Below, in pieces: positions 17,296 to 25,376 of a DNA stretch of 64,000 bases. The notes under the pieces were generated by a model. The model did not search any database. It saw only the letters and a list, made by a program, of their open reading frames with translations, and was not told where the DNA came from. A program made the position numbers and the translations under genes. The stretch is taken from assembly GCA_963817375.1 (NCBI GenBank), contig CAWFOB010000006.1:248001-312000 (forward strand). Reading direction: 5' to 3'. Position 1 is the first letter of the stretch, and every line of letters starts with the position of its first letter. The stretch comes from JACVRM01 sp963817375 (lineage in GTDB: Bacteria > Actinomycetota > Thermoleophilia > Gaiellales > Gaiellaceae).

Positions 17296-17324
17296 TCAGC
17301 GGTCAATTGGACACCCTCAGCGGT
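17296..17324. repeat. Short direct repeat, possible insertion-sequence end relic
   Basis: The octamer TCAGCGGT occurs at 17296-17303 and 17317-17324, 21 bp apart start to start, with the segment GTCAATTGGACACC between. Repeated CAGCGGTCAA-GACACC units resemble the terminal repeats of IS21-type elements. No transposase is present. The site lies just left of the polysaccharide locus in a 225-bp gap that otherwise shows no gene. Confidence 0.25.
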
Positions 17325-17371
17325 TCGTTTCATGATCAGACGACCGGTCGCGATCTCCCGACCGAGCACGG

Positions 17372-18025
17372 ATGCTGAGAAGCTTGCTGAAGATCGACGA
17401 CCGAGCGCACGCGATGGCCGCGCTTCATCGAAAGATCTCCACGAACCGCGGCCGGCCGCCGCTCGAAGCCGCTTGGCGCGGTCTGGCGTTCATCGCCTCG
17501 ACCGCACGCGCGCGCGTGCAACTGCGCAAGGTGAACGCAATGGGGATCGGTGTGTGCATCCTGGGGTTGCCGCCGCTGATCCACAACCGGGGTGCGATCA
17601 GGCTTGGCAACGACGTCCTGCTGGAGTCTCGGACGCGGCGCATCTACTTCAACGTGTGGCCGCAGGGCGAGCTGGTCCTCGATGACGCGGTGATCGTCAA
17701 CGACGGTGTCCGTTTCGATTGCACCTGCTCGATCCACGTGGGCAAGCGGGCGCTGATCGGCTACGGCGTCGTGATCAGCGACAGCCACTTCCACGGCTTC
17801 TATGACCGTGAGATGCGGCCGACGGGTGAACCGGTCACTCTGGAAGACGACGTGTGGATCGCGGCGAATGCGATGATCCTCTCAGGGGTGACGGTGGGAC
17901 GAGGATCGGTCGTCGCGGGCGGCGCGGTGGTGCGGCAAGACGTTCCCCCATTCACCGTCGTGGCCGGAAACCCGGCTCGTGTCGTTCGGTCGCTCGACCC
18001 GGAGAAGTTCAGCCGCCAAGGATGA
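17372..18025 (+). CDS. Hexapeptide-repeat acyltransferase
   Basis: 217 residues. A left-handed beta-helix begins near residue 70 (IRLGNDVLLES, LVLDDAVIVNDGVRFDCTCSIHVGKRALIGYGVVISDSHFHGF), followed by the conserved end VTLEDDVWIAANAMILSGVTVGRGSVVAGGAVVRQDVPPFTVVAGNPARVVR. It belongs to the maltose/galactoside O-acetyltransferase (LbetaH-MAT-like) type, with the active-site His in SDSHFHG. Likely O-acetylates a sugar of the surface polysaccharide made by the neighbouring genes. 36 bp before the ligase/polymerase gene. Confidence 0.82.
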   Translation: MLRSLLKIDDRAHAMAALHRKISTNRGRPPLEAAWRGLAFIASTARARVQLRKVNAMGIGVCILGLPPLIHNRGAIRLGNDVLLESRTRRIYFNVWPQGELVLDDAVIVNDGVRFDCTCSIHVGKRALIGYGVVISDSHFHGFYDREMRPTGEPVTLEDDVWIAANAMILSGVTVGRGSVVAGGAVVRQDVPPFTVVAGNPARVVRSLDPEKFSRQG

Positions 18026-18061
18026 GTCGGGCCCGCCCACCGCGGCTGGGAAGCGTTCCCG

Positions 18062-19534
18062 ATGCGGGTTATTTTGGTTACGTGCGGCGCCAGGCTGAGC
18101 AAGCGGAAAAGCGGAACGTTGGGCTCTCCTAGCACCACGCTGACGGCCGTGGTCCGTGAGCAGGTCCCGCGCCTCCCGGCGGCGGCGCTTGGCGCGCTGG
18201 CGGTCCTGCTCGCAGCCGCGTTCGGGGCGGTGCTGCCCGAGCATCCGGTGGAGGCAGTTGCGCTTGTCGTCGTCGTCCCGCTCGCGGTTCTCGCGCCGAC
18301 GGTTGCACTTTCGGCTCTCCTGTTCATCACGGTCCTGGTCCCGTACGAGGTGCAGAACCGGCTGTCTCTCGGGGGCGGTGTCGGCCGCCCCGGGCTGCTG
18401 GTGGTGGACGTCGTCGTTGCCGTCGGCCTCGTGCGAGTTGCGATTCTCGTCGCCACGCGCCGGATGCCGCTTGCCTGGCCCGTCGTCGCGGCGGCCGTCT
18501 TGCTGGCCGGATTCACGCTGGCGTTGGCGAGAGGAATCGCCGCAGGTGCGGCGCCGAGCGATGCCGGATACGAGGCACGGCCGTTGATTCTCGGGACGTC
18601 GGCGTTCATCCTCGCGTGGCCCCTCCTTCACGATCGCACAGAGCGGCGGCGACTCGGCTGGGCGCTCCTCGGCCTCGGGCTCGCGCTCGGCCTCTGGGGC
18701 CTCGCCCAGTGGGGCTTGCACCTGGGCTACTCGGCGGCGTCGGCCGACGTGGGCGTCCGGCCGGGAATCAACCAGGACCCGTCGGCCGGTGGCGGACAGC
18801 TCCAGGGCGGTCTCTTCGCGTACCCGGTCGCGGTGACGCTGTCCTACGCAGCGCTGCTCTCGAGGGCGGTCGAGCCGATCTGGGCACGGGCGCTCGTCGC
18901 GGCCGTCTTCGGACTTGGTGTCATCTGCGCGCTCGTGACGTACGAGCGAACGATCTGGGGCGCCACGGTGATCGGGTGCGTCGTGGTGGCATTCGCGCTA
19001 CGGCGTGGCGAGAGGCGCGGCGCCGTCCGCTGGCCCGCACTCGCCGCGGGCCTGGTGCTCGCGTTCACGGCGCTCGGCGCGGGCTCGCTCACGGCGGCGA
19101 CGGGCCGCGTGGAGTCGCTGATGACCCTGGGATCGGACAACTCGGTGACCTCGCGGGTTGTCGAGTCCCGTGCTGTCCTGCGGGAGATTCGCCGCGCGCC
19201 TGCTCTCGGCTCCGGCTTGGGAGCGTCGGTCACGTGGGGCGAGCGCAACGTCTTCGCCACGACGACGACGACGTACGTGCACGAGGGCTACCTGTGGCTC
19301 GCGTGGAAGCTCGGCGTCCCGCTCGCGGCGCTCGTCGTCGCTCTCGTGGCTCTCGCAGCGTTCCGACGCACGCCGCGTTCTCAGGATCTGCTCTGGCGCG
19401 TCGCTCAGGTCGGCTGCCGCGCGTCGCTCGTCGCCCTGTTCGTCGTATGCGTGACGTTCCCGGTGTTCGACGCCCTCGGCATCACGGCGGTGATCGGCGT
19501 GCTCACTGCCGTCTGCGCCGCGCGCGCGGTCTAG
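18062..19534 (+). CDS. O-antigen ligase/polymerase family membrane protein
   Basis: 490 residues with 10-12 hydrophobic segments. A large loop follows YSAASADVGVRPGINQDPSAGG, and the O-antigen-ligase (Wzy_C) motif region near residues 350-420 reads NSVTSRVVESRAVLREIRRAPALGSGLG ... YVHEGYLWLAWKLGVPLA, the conserved H-x2-Y-L-x-L pattern. It would polymerise or ligate lipid-linked glycans on the outer face of the membrane. The true start may be GTG 18152, as the first 30 residues are not hydrophobic. The stop overlaps the convergent glycosyltransferase by 4 bp. Confidence 0.8.
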   Translation: MRVILVTCGARLSKRKSGTLGSPSTTLTAVVREQVPRLPAAALGALAVLLAAAFGAVLPEHPVEAVALVVVVPLAVLAPTVALSALLFITVLVPYEVQNRLSLGGGVGRPGLLVVDVVVAVGLVRVAILVATRRMPLAWPVVAAAVLLAGFTLALARGIAAGAAPSDAGYEARPLILGTSAFILAWPLLHDRTERRRLGWALLGLGLALGLWGLAQWGLHLGYSAASADVGVRPGINQDPSAGGGQLQGGLFAYPVAVTLSYAALLSRAVEPIWARALVAAVFGLGVICALVTYERTIWGATVIGCVVVAFALRRGERRGAVRWPALAAGLVLAFTALGAGSLTAATGRVESLMTLGSDNSVTSRVVESRAVLREIRRAPALGSGLGASVTWGERNVFATTTTTYVHEGYLWLAWKLGVPLAALVVALVALAAFRRTPRSQDLLWRVAQVGCRASLVALFVVCVTFPVFDALGITAVIGVLTAVCAARAV

Positions 19535-21135
19535 CTCGGGTCCTCCGCGCCGGGCCGGCGCGGCCGCATGGCGATCTTCGGCGATTCGACGATCGTGTAC
19601 GGCGGAACCGATTCATACACGGTGCACCCGGGCATGACTTTCGAGCTCGCACCGACCGTGATCGGCCCGAACAGGGACGAACCGTTGCCGATGACGACGT
19701 CGGCCTCGATGACCGGCGCGCCCAGCCTGCCGGTTGCGGCGTCGCGTCCCTCTCCGAGCGTCACGTTGTGCGACAGGATGCAGCCAGGGCTCGTTCGGAC
19801 GGCGTGGCTGATCGCGAGGCCGAAGCCGTGGACGATCACGAGGCCCGGTGCAAGATCGGCCTCCGGGTGGATGTCGGAACCGTAGAGGTGCCGAATCGCC
19901 CGCGCGGCCACCCGGGCGGCGAGCGGGAGATCCAGATCTCTCATGTAGCGCATCAACCGATACGCGACCACGAGCTGGAAGCCGATGTGGACGGCGAACG
20001 TGGAGGCCGGCGACCCTAGCGGCGGCCGCTCCGGCTCGTACCGTGCGCGGCTCTCGACCAGCGCCTCGTAGTCGGCGCTGATCGCAGACGTCAACTGCCG
20101 GTACGCCGAGCTCTCCCGCTTGCCCGCCGCGTCCGCGAACGCCCGCCGGTACTCACGGTACTGGGCAAACGCCGCGCGCCCGCCGCCGGCCGCCCTGCCC
20201 GCACCGCGAAACATCTGCACGCCGTAGAGGACCGTTGCGCCCGCGAGCGCCACGCGCTTCAGCCCGAGTGCGTCTGCTGCGCTCGCCGATGCGAGCACGC
20301 TGCGGGCGAGGACGCCGGATGCGGACGGGGCGATTGCGCCCAGAGCGAGCAGCGGGCGGGACGCCGGGCTGGCGAAGTCGAGAAGGTGCCAGGGCTGGGC
20401 CGTGATCTCATCCGGATGCCTTTCGGCCACCTTCGACCACCACACCCCGTCGTCGGAGAACCGCGTCAGCCACTCCTCGTTCGAGCGGCTGTCGCGCCCG
20501 TGGGTGCTCCAGGCGTCGCCCGAGAGGACGAAGCGGGCGCCGATCTGCTCGAGACGGATGGCGAGCTCGACATCGTGGATCAGGGGCAGCTCGGTGTCGA
20601 AGCCGCCGGCCTCCTCGAGCAGTGCGCGCCTGAGCGACATGTTCCCGGTGTAGACGTGGGCACTCGTGAGGCTCTGTCGTCCGGCTTGAATCTCCTCGGC
20701 CAGCTTGTCGAGGGAGCCGAGCCGATAGCGCTCGAGCAGCGGGAGCGTCAGCAGGTCATCGCCCGGGCGCACGCGTCCGAGGACGACGACGCGGTCGTCC
20801 GCGCGGTGGTACGCCAGATGCGCTTCGAGAAAGCCGGCTGGCACCTCCATGTCGTCGTCCAGCAGGACGATCACCTCGCCGGTGGCGCGATCGGCTCCGA
20901 ACTGACGCGCGGCGGCCGAACCGGCTCGCGTCTGTCGCATGGTGCAGAGGGCGAACCCGTAGTCGCCTGAAAGCGCCGTCCCGACCTCGACCTCCGAGCC
21001 GTCGTCCACCACGACGACCTCGAACCTGTCGCGACCGAGCGTCTGACGATCCAGTTGACCCAGCAGGCGCTCGAGGGACTCGAGCCGATTGCATGTCGGC
21101 ACGATCACCGTCAGGGCCAGGCGCGTCGCGCTCAC
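19531..21135 (-). CDS. GT2 glycosyltransferase fused to a serine acetyltransferase-like domain
   Basis: 534 residues from GTG 21135. Residues 1-260 form a family-2 glycosyltransferase (TVIVPTCNRLESLERLL, VVVVDDGS, VILLDDDMEVP, DTELPLIHDVELAIRLEQIG). Residues about 260-390 are helical and uncharacterised. The C-terminal 150 residues are a CysE-type left-handed beta-helix (SDIHPEADLAPGLVIVHGFGLAISHAV, ILSHNVTLGEG, IEADVVIGNGSSLFGPITVG, KVMPGCTVYESVPPYTIV). It could transfer a sugar and then acetylate it. Fusion of these two activities in one chain is unusual. First member of the five-gene minus-strand block from its 3' side; start abuts the flippase stop. Confidence 0.85.
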   Translation of the reverse strand: MSATRLALTVIVPTCNRLESLERLLGQLDRQTLGRDRFEVVVVDDGSEVEVGTALSGDYGFALCTMRQTRAGSAAARQFGADRATGEVIVLLDDDMEVPAGFLEAHLAYHRADDRVVVLGRVRPGDDLLTLPLLERYRLGSLDKLAEEIQAGRQSLTSAHVYTGNMSLRRALLEEAGGFDTELPLIHDVELAIRLEQIGARFVLSGDAWSTHGRDSRSNEEWLTRFSDDGVWWSKVAERHPDEITAQPWHLLDFASPASRPLLALGAIAPSASGVLARSVLASASAADALGLKRVALAGATVLYGVQMFRGAGRAAGGGRAAFAQYREYRRAFADAAGKRESSAYRQLTSAISADYEALVESRARYEPERPPLGSPASTFAVHIGFQLVVAYRLMRYMRDLDLPLAARVAARAIRHLYGSDIHPEADLAPGLVIVHGFGLAISHAVRTSPGCILSHNVTLGEGRDAATGRLGAPVIEADVVIGNGSSLFGPITVGASSKVMPGCTVYESVPPYTIVESPKIAMRPRRPGAEDPS

Positions 21136-22608
21136 CTAGGTCTCTCCCCGCAGCGCCGCACGCAGGCCGGCGGCTCCCTTTCGCGCCCGGCCGCCGTACA
21201 TGCCGACCGCCGCCACGGCCAGGACTCCGGCGAGCGCTCCGGCGGACAGCGCCACGGCCTGCGACTGCCCCGACCCGGCGACCGCCGCAGCGACCGCGAC
21301 GGTCACGGCCGCTTCGAGCGCCACGACGCCCACGGGAAGGCGGACCGTATTCCACAGGAGGCGAGGAGAAATTCCGATGCGTCGCGCGCCCACGGTGAAG
21401 TACACGGCGGCGTACGGGACGAAGACGGCGAGGTGCGCGAGGGCGGCGCCGCGAATGCCGTCGAGCGCGACGAAGCCGACGAGCGCCACGAGGGTGGCCA
21501 GGCTCCAAGCGACGTTGACCTTGGCGCGGAAAGTGATCTCGCCTCCGCCGGACAGTGCCTCACCGATGCAGTTCAGGATGGCGTAGCCAACGCCGACGAC
21601 GAGCAGGATCTGGAGAGGGACGACCATTCCCTTCCACTCGTCGCCGAGGACGGCGGGCACGAGGACCGGCGCCAGCGCGATCGCCGGCGGCAGGAGCGGC
21701 AGCAGCAGCAAGGACATGACCCGCACCGCCTGGACGGTGCGCGCCGCGCTCGACTCGCGGTTCGACGCCGCCGCGGCAGCGAAGAGCACCTTGCCCACCT
21801 CGGCCGAGAGGTGGTCGACCGGTGCGAATGCGATCACGAACGCGAGTGAGTACAGCCCCACGGCCGCAGCACCGTCCAGCGCGCCGATGACGAGGTAGTC
21901 GACGCTCAGCCCCACCAGCAGGGTAAGGCGGAAGACGAGGAACCAGCGATCGACCGACCTCGGGGCGGCGAGCGCGTCGTCGGCGTTGACGCGCGGGAAG
22001 TACGGCCGCGCCAGCACGGCCGCAAACCCGGCGAGGAGGATGAACCAGAGCAGCTGCCGCGTGACGAGCGCCCAGACGCCCGCGCCTGCCACGCCTGCTA
22101 GGACGGCGGCCAAAGCCGCGCCGATGTTGGAAGCGGCGGTCGCGCCGGCGAGCGTGCGGAACTCCATGGCTCGCTGCAGGAGGGCGACGGGAATGACCGT
22201 GAGCGCGTAGACGGGCAAGCAGAGCGCGAGGGCGGCAACGGCGGCTGCAGACTGGTTGCTGGTGATCGGCCCCACGAACAGCTGTGCCCCCAGGACGATC
22301 GCTGCGGCGAGGACGACCGCAAACGCAAGGCAGCGCAGGAGCTCGCGCCGGAGGAACGCGCTTGTCAGTCCGCTCGTGACGACGATGCTCCCGTGCGCCC
22401 CGGAGTCGATGAAGACGACCGCGATCCAGACGACGGCAGTTCCGGCGGCGACGATTCCGAACGAGCCGGGGGGAAGCAAGTGGGCCAGGACGATCAGTGA
22501 GCCGTAGGCGGCAACCTGGGCGACCGCGTGCGCGCCGGTCATCCACGACGCGGCAGCCAGGATGCCGCGTGCGCTCAGCGCCCCGGGCTGAGGCGCTGCT
22601 GTGTCCAC
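21136..22608 (-). CDS. Polysaccharide flippase (Wzx/MATE-like)
   Basis: 490 residues from GTG 22608, chosen because it begins 10 bp after the wecG stop and just before the first helix; the frame continues back only inside wecG. About 14 membrane segments: GILAAASWMTGAHAVAQVAAYGSLIVLAHLLPPGSFGIVAAG is the typical polysaccharide-exporter N-terminus, followed by VALLQRAMEFRTLAGATAASNIGAALAAV. Member of the oligosaccharidyl-lipid flippase family; it would move undecaprenyl-linked repeat units across the cytoplasmic membrane for the adjacent ligase/polymerase. Confidence 0.85.
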   Translation of the reverse strand: MDTAAPQPGALSARGILAAASWMTGAHAVAQVAAYGSLIVLAHLLPPGSFGIVAAGTAVVWIAVVFIDSGAHGSIVVTSGLTSAFLRRELLRCLAFAVVLAAAIVLGAQLFVGPITSNQSAAAVAALALCLPVYALTVIPVALLQRAMEFRTLAGATAASNIGAALAAVLAGVAGAGVWALVTRQLLWFILLAGFAAVLARPYFPRVNADDALAAPRSVDRWFLVFRLTLLVGLSVDYLVIGALDGAAAVGLYSLAFVIAFAPVDHLSAEVGKVLFAAAAASNRESSAARTVQAVRVMSLLLLPLLPPAIALAPVLVPAVLGDEWKGMVVPLQILLVVGVGYAILNCIGEALSGGGEITFRAKVNVAWSLATLVALVGFVALDGIRGAALAHLAVFVPYAAVYFTVGARRIGISPRLLWNTVRLPVGVVALEAAVTVAVAAAVAGSGQSQAVALSAGALAGVLAVAAVGMYGGRARKGAAGLRAALRGET

Positions 22609-22618
22609 CAGGGCTCGG

Positions 22619-23437
22619 CTAGCGTCCGCGGGCAACAGTTCTCCGGGCACGGATGGCGAGCACGTGCACGCCCAGCCACGCAGCGAACGGCAGGCCGTGC
22701 AGGAGGTATCGACGCCACAACCTCGGCTGCCGCACGAGCCGGTGGGTCCATTCCAGGCCCAGGCGCTGCAGCCACATGGGGGCACGACGCCGGTCGCCGT
22801 TCAGGAACTCGAAGCTGGAGCCGACGCCCACGAACCACGTGCCCGGAAGCTGCTGGCGGAGGCGCGTCATCAGCTCGACCTGACCGGTGAAGGGCACGCC
22901 GAGGTAGGCGATTCCCGGAGCCGCGGCGACGAGCGCCTCCGCAACCGCGTCGAGCTGTACTGCCAGCGGCTGCTCCGGAAACTCGTGGCAGGCGAGGGCG
23001 TTGACGCGGAGCGCGGGATGGCTTTTCGTCAGGCGGTCGGCTGCCCGCGCGGCCGCGCCCGGCGGTCCGCCGCACAGCATGACCGATGCTCCCTGCCTCT
23101 CGGCCGCAGCCGTCAGCGACCACAACACGTCTGTGCCGGTGATGCGCTCCGGTACCGGCGTTCCCTGGATTCGCAGCGCCCAGACGACCGGCATGCCATC
23201 GACGACGACGAGCTCGGCGTCCTCGAAAACGGGCCGGAGCTGGGGGCGGCGGCAGTACTGCCGGACGATGTCGAGGTTCGGCGTGAGGATGGCTCCTCCG
23301 CCGCCGGCGGCCAGCGATGCCGCCACGCGGTCGGTGGCCTCCGGGAGGGTGACGGCGTCAACGGGCATGCCCAGGAGACGTCGGCGACGGTGAGGCTGCG
23401 ACACGGCCGGTGCCTGGCTAGCGGGCTGTGAAGCCAT
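22619..23437 (-). CDS. WecG/TagA/CpsF family glycosyltransferase
   Basis: 272 residues from ATG 23437, overlapping the previous gene's stop by 20 bp. Family landmarks: LLGMPVDAVTLPEA at the start, ILTPNLDIVRQYCRRP, ELVVVDGMPVVWALRIQGTPVPERITGTDVLW, SVMLCGGPPGAA, IAYLGVPFTGQVELM and the C-terminal GVGSSFEFLNGDRRRAPMWLQRLGLEWTHRLVRQPRLWRRYL. Relatives transfer N-acetylmannosamine(uronic acid) onto GlcNAc-PP-undecaprenol. That fits the WecB epimerase encoded 2 kb away, which makes UDP-ManNAc. Confidence 0.9.
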   Translation of the reverse strand: MASQPASQAPAVSQPHRRRRLLGMPVDAVTLPEATDRVAASLAAGGGGAILTPNLDIVRQYCRRPQLRPVFEDAELVVVDGMPVVWALRIQGTPVPERITGTDVLWSLTAAAERQGASVMLCGGPPGAAARAADRLTKSHPALRVNALACHEFPEQPLAVQLDAVAEALVAAAPGIAYLGVPFTGQVELMTRLRQQLPGTWFVGVGSSFEFLNGDRRRAPMWLQRLGLEWTHRLVRQPRLWRRYLLHGLPFAAWLGVHVLAIRARRTVARGR

Positions 23438-24245
23438 CCGGTGCGACGGCCGGTTCGTCCTTCGTCTGGCTCTCGTCGGCACTCCCCAGCCGTCGCCGCG
23501 AGGCACCCAGCACCGCCGCGGCGAGCACACCGAGCGCCAGGCCGCCGAGCAATGCGAGCACGACGGCGACGCCGCCGGGAACGCCGCTTGCCTCCTCGGC
23601 CGCGTCCGTTCGGCGGTGGCTGAGAGTGGGGTCTCCACCACTGCGGCGCACGGCCTCGAGGATCGCGAGCTCGCGTCCGACCTCCCCGCCCGCCGATCCA
23701 GTGGCGCGTCGAAGGGCCTCGAGATCGCCGATGCGCGCGTCGAGCTCGCGCGCGATTCTGCGCCAGCGAATCTGGAACGCCGACCGGACGTACGTCGACG
23801 CAAGGCGCTCTGCCCGGGCACGGTCGTCGGCGCGTGCCGTGACCCGGACGATGTTCGCGTCGGTGGCCGGTTTCACGGCGACCGCGTCCTTGACGGACTG
23901 CGTCGTCCAGCCGCGACCGAGCGTTCGCGCCGCCTGGTCGGCCGCATCGTCAGACTGGATCAGCGTGGCGACCGTCGCGGCAGTGCGGCTGGCGTCGCCC
24001 GCATCACGAACGAGGCTGACACCGAGAAAGGCCTCGTCGTACTGCGGCAGCGGCGTGATCAGGACGGTGGCAGTCGCCCGATATGACGGCTTCCGCTGCG
24101 AGAGGGCGACGAGCGTCGCAACCACAGCCGCGAGCGCGACCAGCAGGACGAGCGGCCAGTAGCGAACGGCGTCGTCGACGATCCTCGCGCCGATCGAGTC
24201 GCGCGGACGGGATGGCGCTCGTGATTCGTCGCGTGGCAGCCGCAG
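23418..24245 (-). CDS. Chain-length determinant (Wzz-like) protein; start unclear
   Basis: About 275 residues if begun at CTG 24245 (a CTG at 24239 is equivalent). The first ATG/GTG-type start in frame, GTG 24125, would cut off the N-terminal membrane helix YWPLVLLVALAAVVATLVAL that Wzz proteins need. An in-frame stop lies just upstream of 24245. Periplasmic-side sequence SYRATATVLITPLPQYDEAFLG, a helical coiled region (ELDARIGDLEALRRAT) and a second helix GGVAVVLALLGGLALGVLAAAVLG complete the Wzz topology. It would set polysaccharide chain length with the flippase and polymerase. No tyrosine-kinase domain. Confidence 0.7.
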   Translation of the reverse strand: MRLPRDESRAPSRPRDSIGARIVDDAVRYWPLVLLVALAAVVATLVALSQRKPSYRATATVLITPLPQYDEAFLGVSLVRDAGDASRTAATVATLIQSDDAADQAARTLGRGWTTQSVKDAVAVKPATDANIVRVTARADDRARAERLASTYVRSAFQIRWRRIARELDARIGDLEALRRATGSAGGEVGRELAILEAVRRSGGDPTLSHRRTDAAEEASGVPGGVAVVLALLGGLALGVLAAAVLGASRRRLGSADESQTKDEPAVAPDGFTAR

Positions 24246-24263
24246 ATCCTCCCACTGACAACT

Positions 24264-25319
24264 CTACGACGCGAGACCGTAGGCACAAAGGTGCGCGCGG
24301 ACCGCCAGCTCCTCGTCGAACGTCGGGTCGGCCGAGCGCCGCTCCGCCAGCTGGGCCTCGATCGCGCGCGTGAGATCGTCGGCATCGCCCGCGGTAAAGG
24401 TGCGGTCCGCAAGCTCGGGCATCCCGCCGACGTCCGCGGCGATCGTGGGCACGCCCAGTTGCCTGGCCAGCGAGAGGACTCCGCTTTGGGTCGCCTTCGC
24501 GTGCGGCGCGACGACGACTTCCGCTGCGGCAAGTGCTGCGGCAAAGTCGTCCAGCTCGACGAACTCGATCCGCGCCGCCACGTCCACTCCCCTCCGGGCG
24601 GCGAGTGCCGCCGCCGGCTGCCAGCCGCCGCGATCCTCGCCGACCACCGCGAGCCGGCGGTTCGGCGGCCATGAGCTCGCGCTCTCGATCAGGAGATCGA
24701 GTCGCTTCTCCGGCCTGATCACGCCGGCGAACAGCACGATGGCCACGTCCTCGCCTGCGCGCCACTCCTCGCGCCAGCGTTGCCGCCGGCTGTCCGCCGG
24801 CTGCGGCACGAGCTGCACGAGTGGGGCGTAGTACGCGCCGTCGAGCGCGTCGGCCGCGGAGCGCGCGTGGACGATCACCGCGGTCGGGAGGCGGAGCGCG
24901 ATCCGCAGCAGTCGGTCGTCGAGCCGTCCTCGCCGCGAGAACGTGTCGTGCGGGGAGTACACGACGCGCCGTCCTCCAAGCCGCCCCGCGCCGATCGCGG
25001 CCAGCGTGAGCGCGCCCCCCGCGGCGATTCCCTGGACGTGGAGGATGGCGTCGGCAGGCATCGTCCGGCGCAAGTGCGGAACGGTCTGCCCGAGGAACCG
25101 CCACGCGATCCGGGCCGACCGGCCCGGTCCGCGGCGACCGTGCCGCGGCCACCATGAGCACGCGCACAGCGTCACGCCGCTCGGTGCGACGTCCTCGTGC
25201 TCGTGGCCGGTGTGAAGGACGACCTTCAGGCCGCGCGCCGAGAGCAACTCGCCGAGCCGGCAGGAATGCTGGAAGACGCCGGCGTAGCCGGAGGGCTCGA
25301 AAAGGTGAATCTCCGGCAT
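24264..25319 (-). CDS. Family 1 (GT4-type) glycosyltransferase
   Basis: 351 residues from ATG 25319. Two Rossmann domains: N-terminal EIHLFEPSGYAGVFQHSCRLGELLSARGLKVVLHTG and HVQGIAAGGALTLAAIGA; C-terminal VAIVLFAGVIRPEKRLDLLIES, VVVAPHAKATQSGVLSLARQLGVPTIAADVGGMPEL with the catalytic-site E-x-G-like loop (here QSGV) and GDADDLTRAI. Retaining GT-B glycosyltransferase for a step in polysaccharide assembly. Divergent from wecB across 57 bp, which must contain promoters for both directions; 18 bp before the Wzz-like gene. Confidence 0.85.
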   Translation of the reverse strand: MPEIHLFEPSGYAGVFQHSCRLGELLSARGLKVVLHTGHEHEDVAPSGVTLCACSWWPRHGRRGPGRSARIAWRFLGQTVPHLRRTMPADAILHVQGIAAGGALTLAAIGAGRLGGRRVVYSPHDTFSRRGRLDDRLLRIALRLPTAVIVHARSAADALDGAYYAPLVQLVPQPADSRRQRWREEWRAGEDVAIVLFAGVIRPEKRLDLLIESASSWPPNRRLAVVGEDRGGWQPAAALAARRGVDVAARIEFVELDDFAAALAAAEVVVAPHAKATQSGVLSLARQLGVPTIAADVGGMPELADRTFTAGDADDLTRAIEAQLAERRSADPTFDEELAVRAHLCAYGLAS

Positions 25320-25376
25320 GGGGTCATCTTGCACCGCCACTTGACGCATGGCCGGCAGTGCGCTTTCGTCGGAAGG

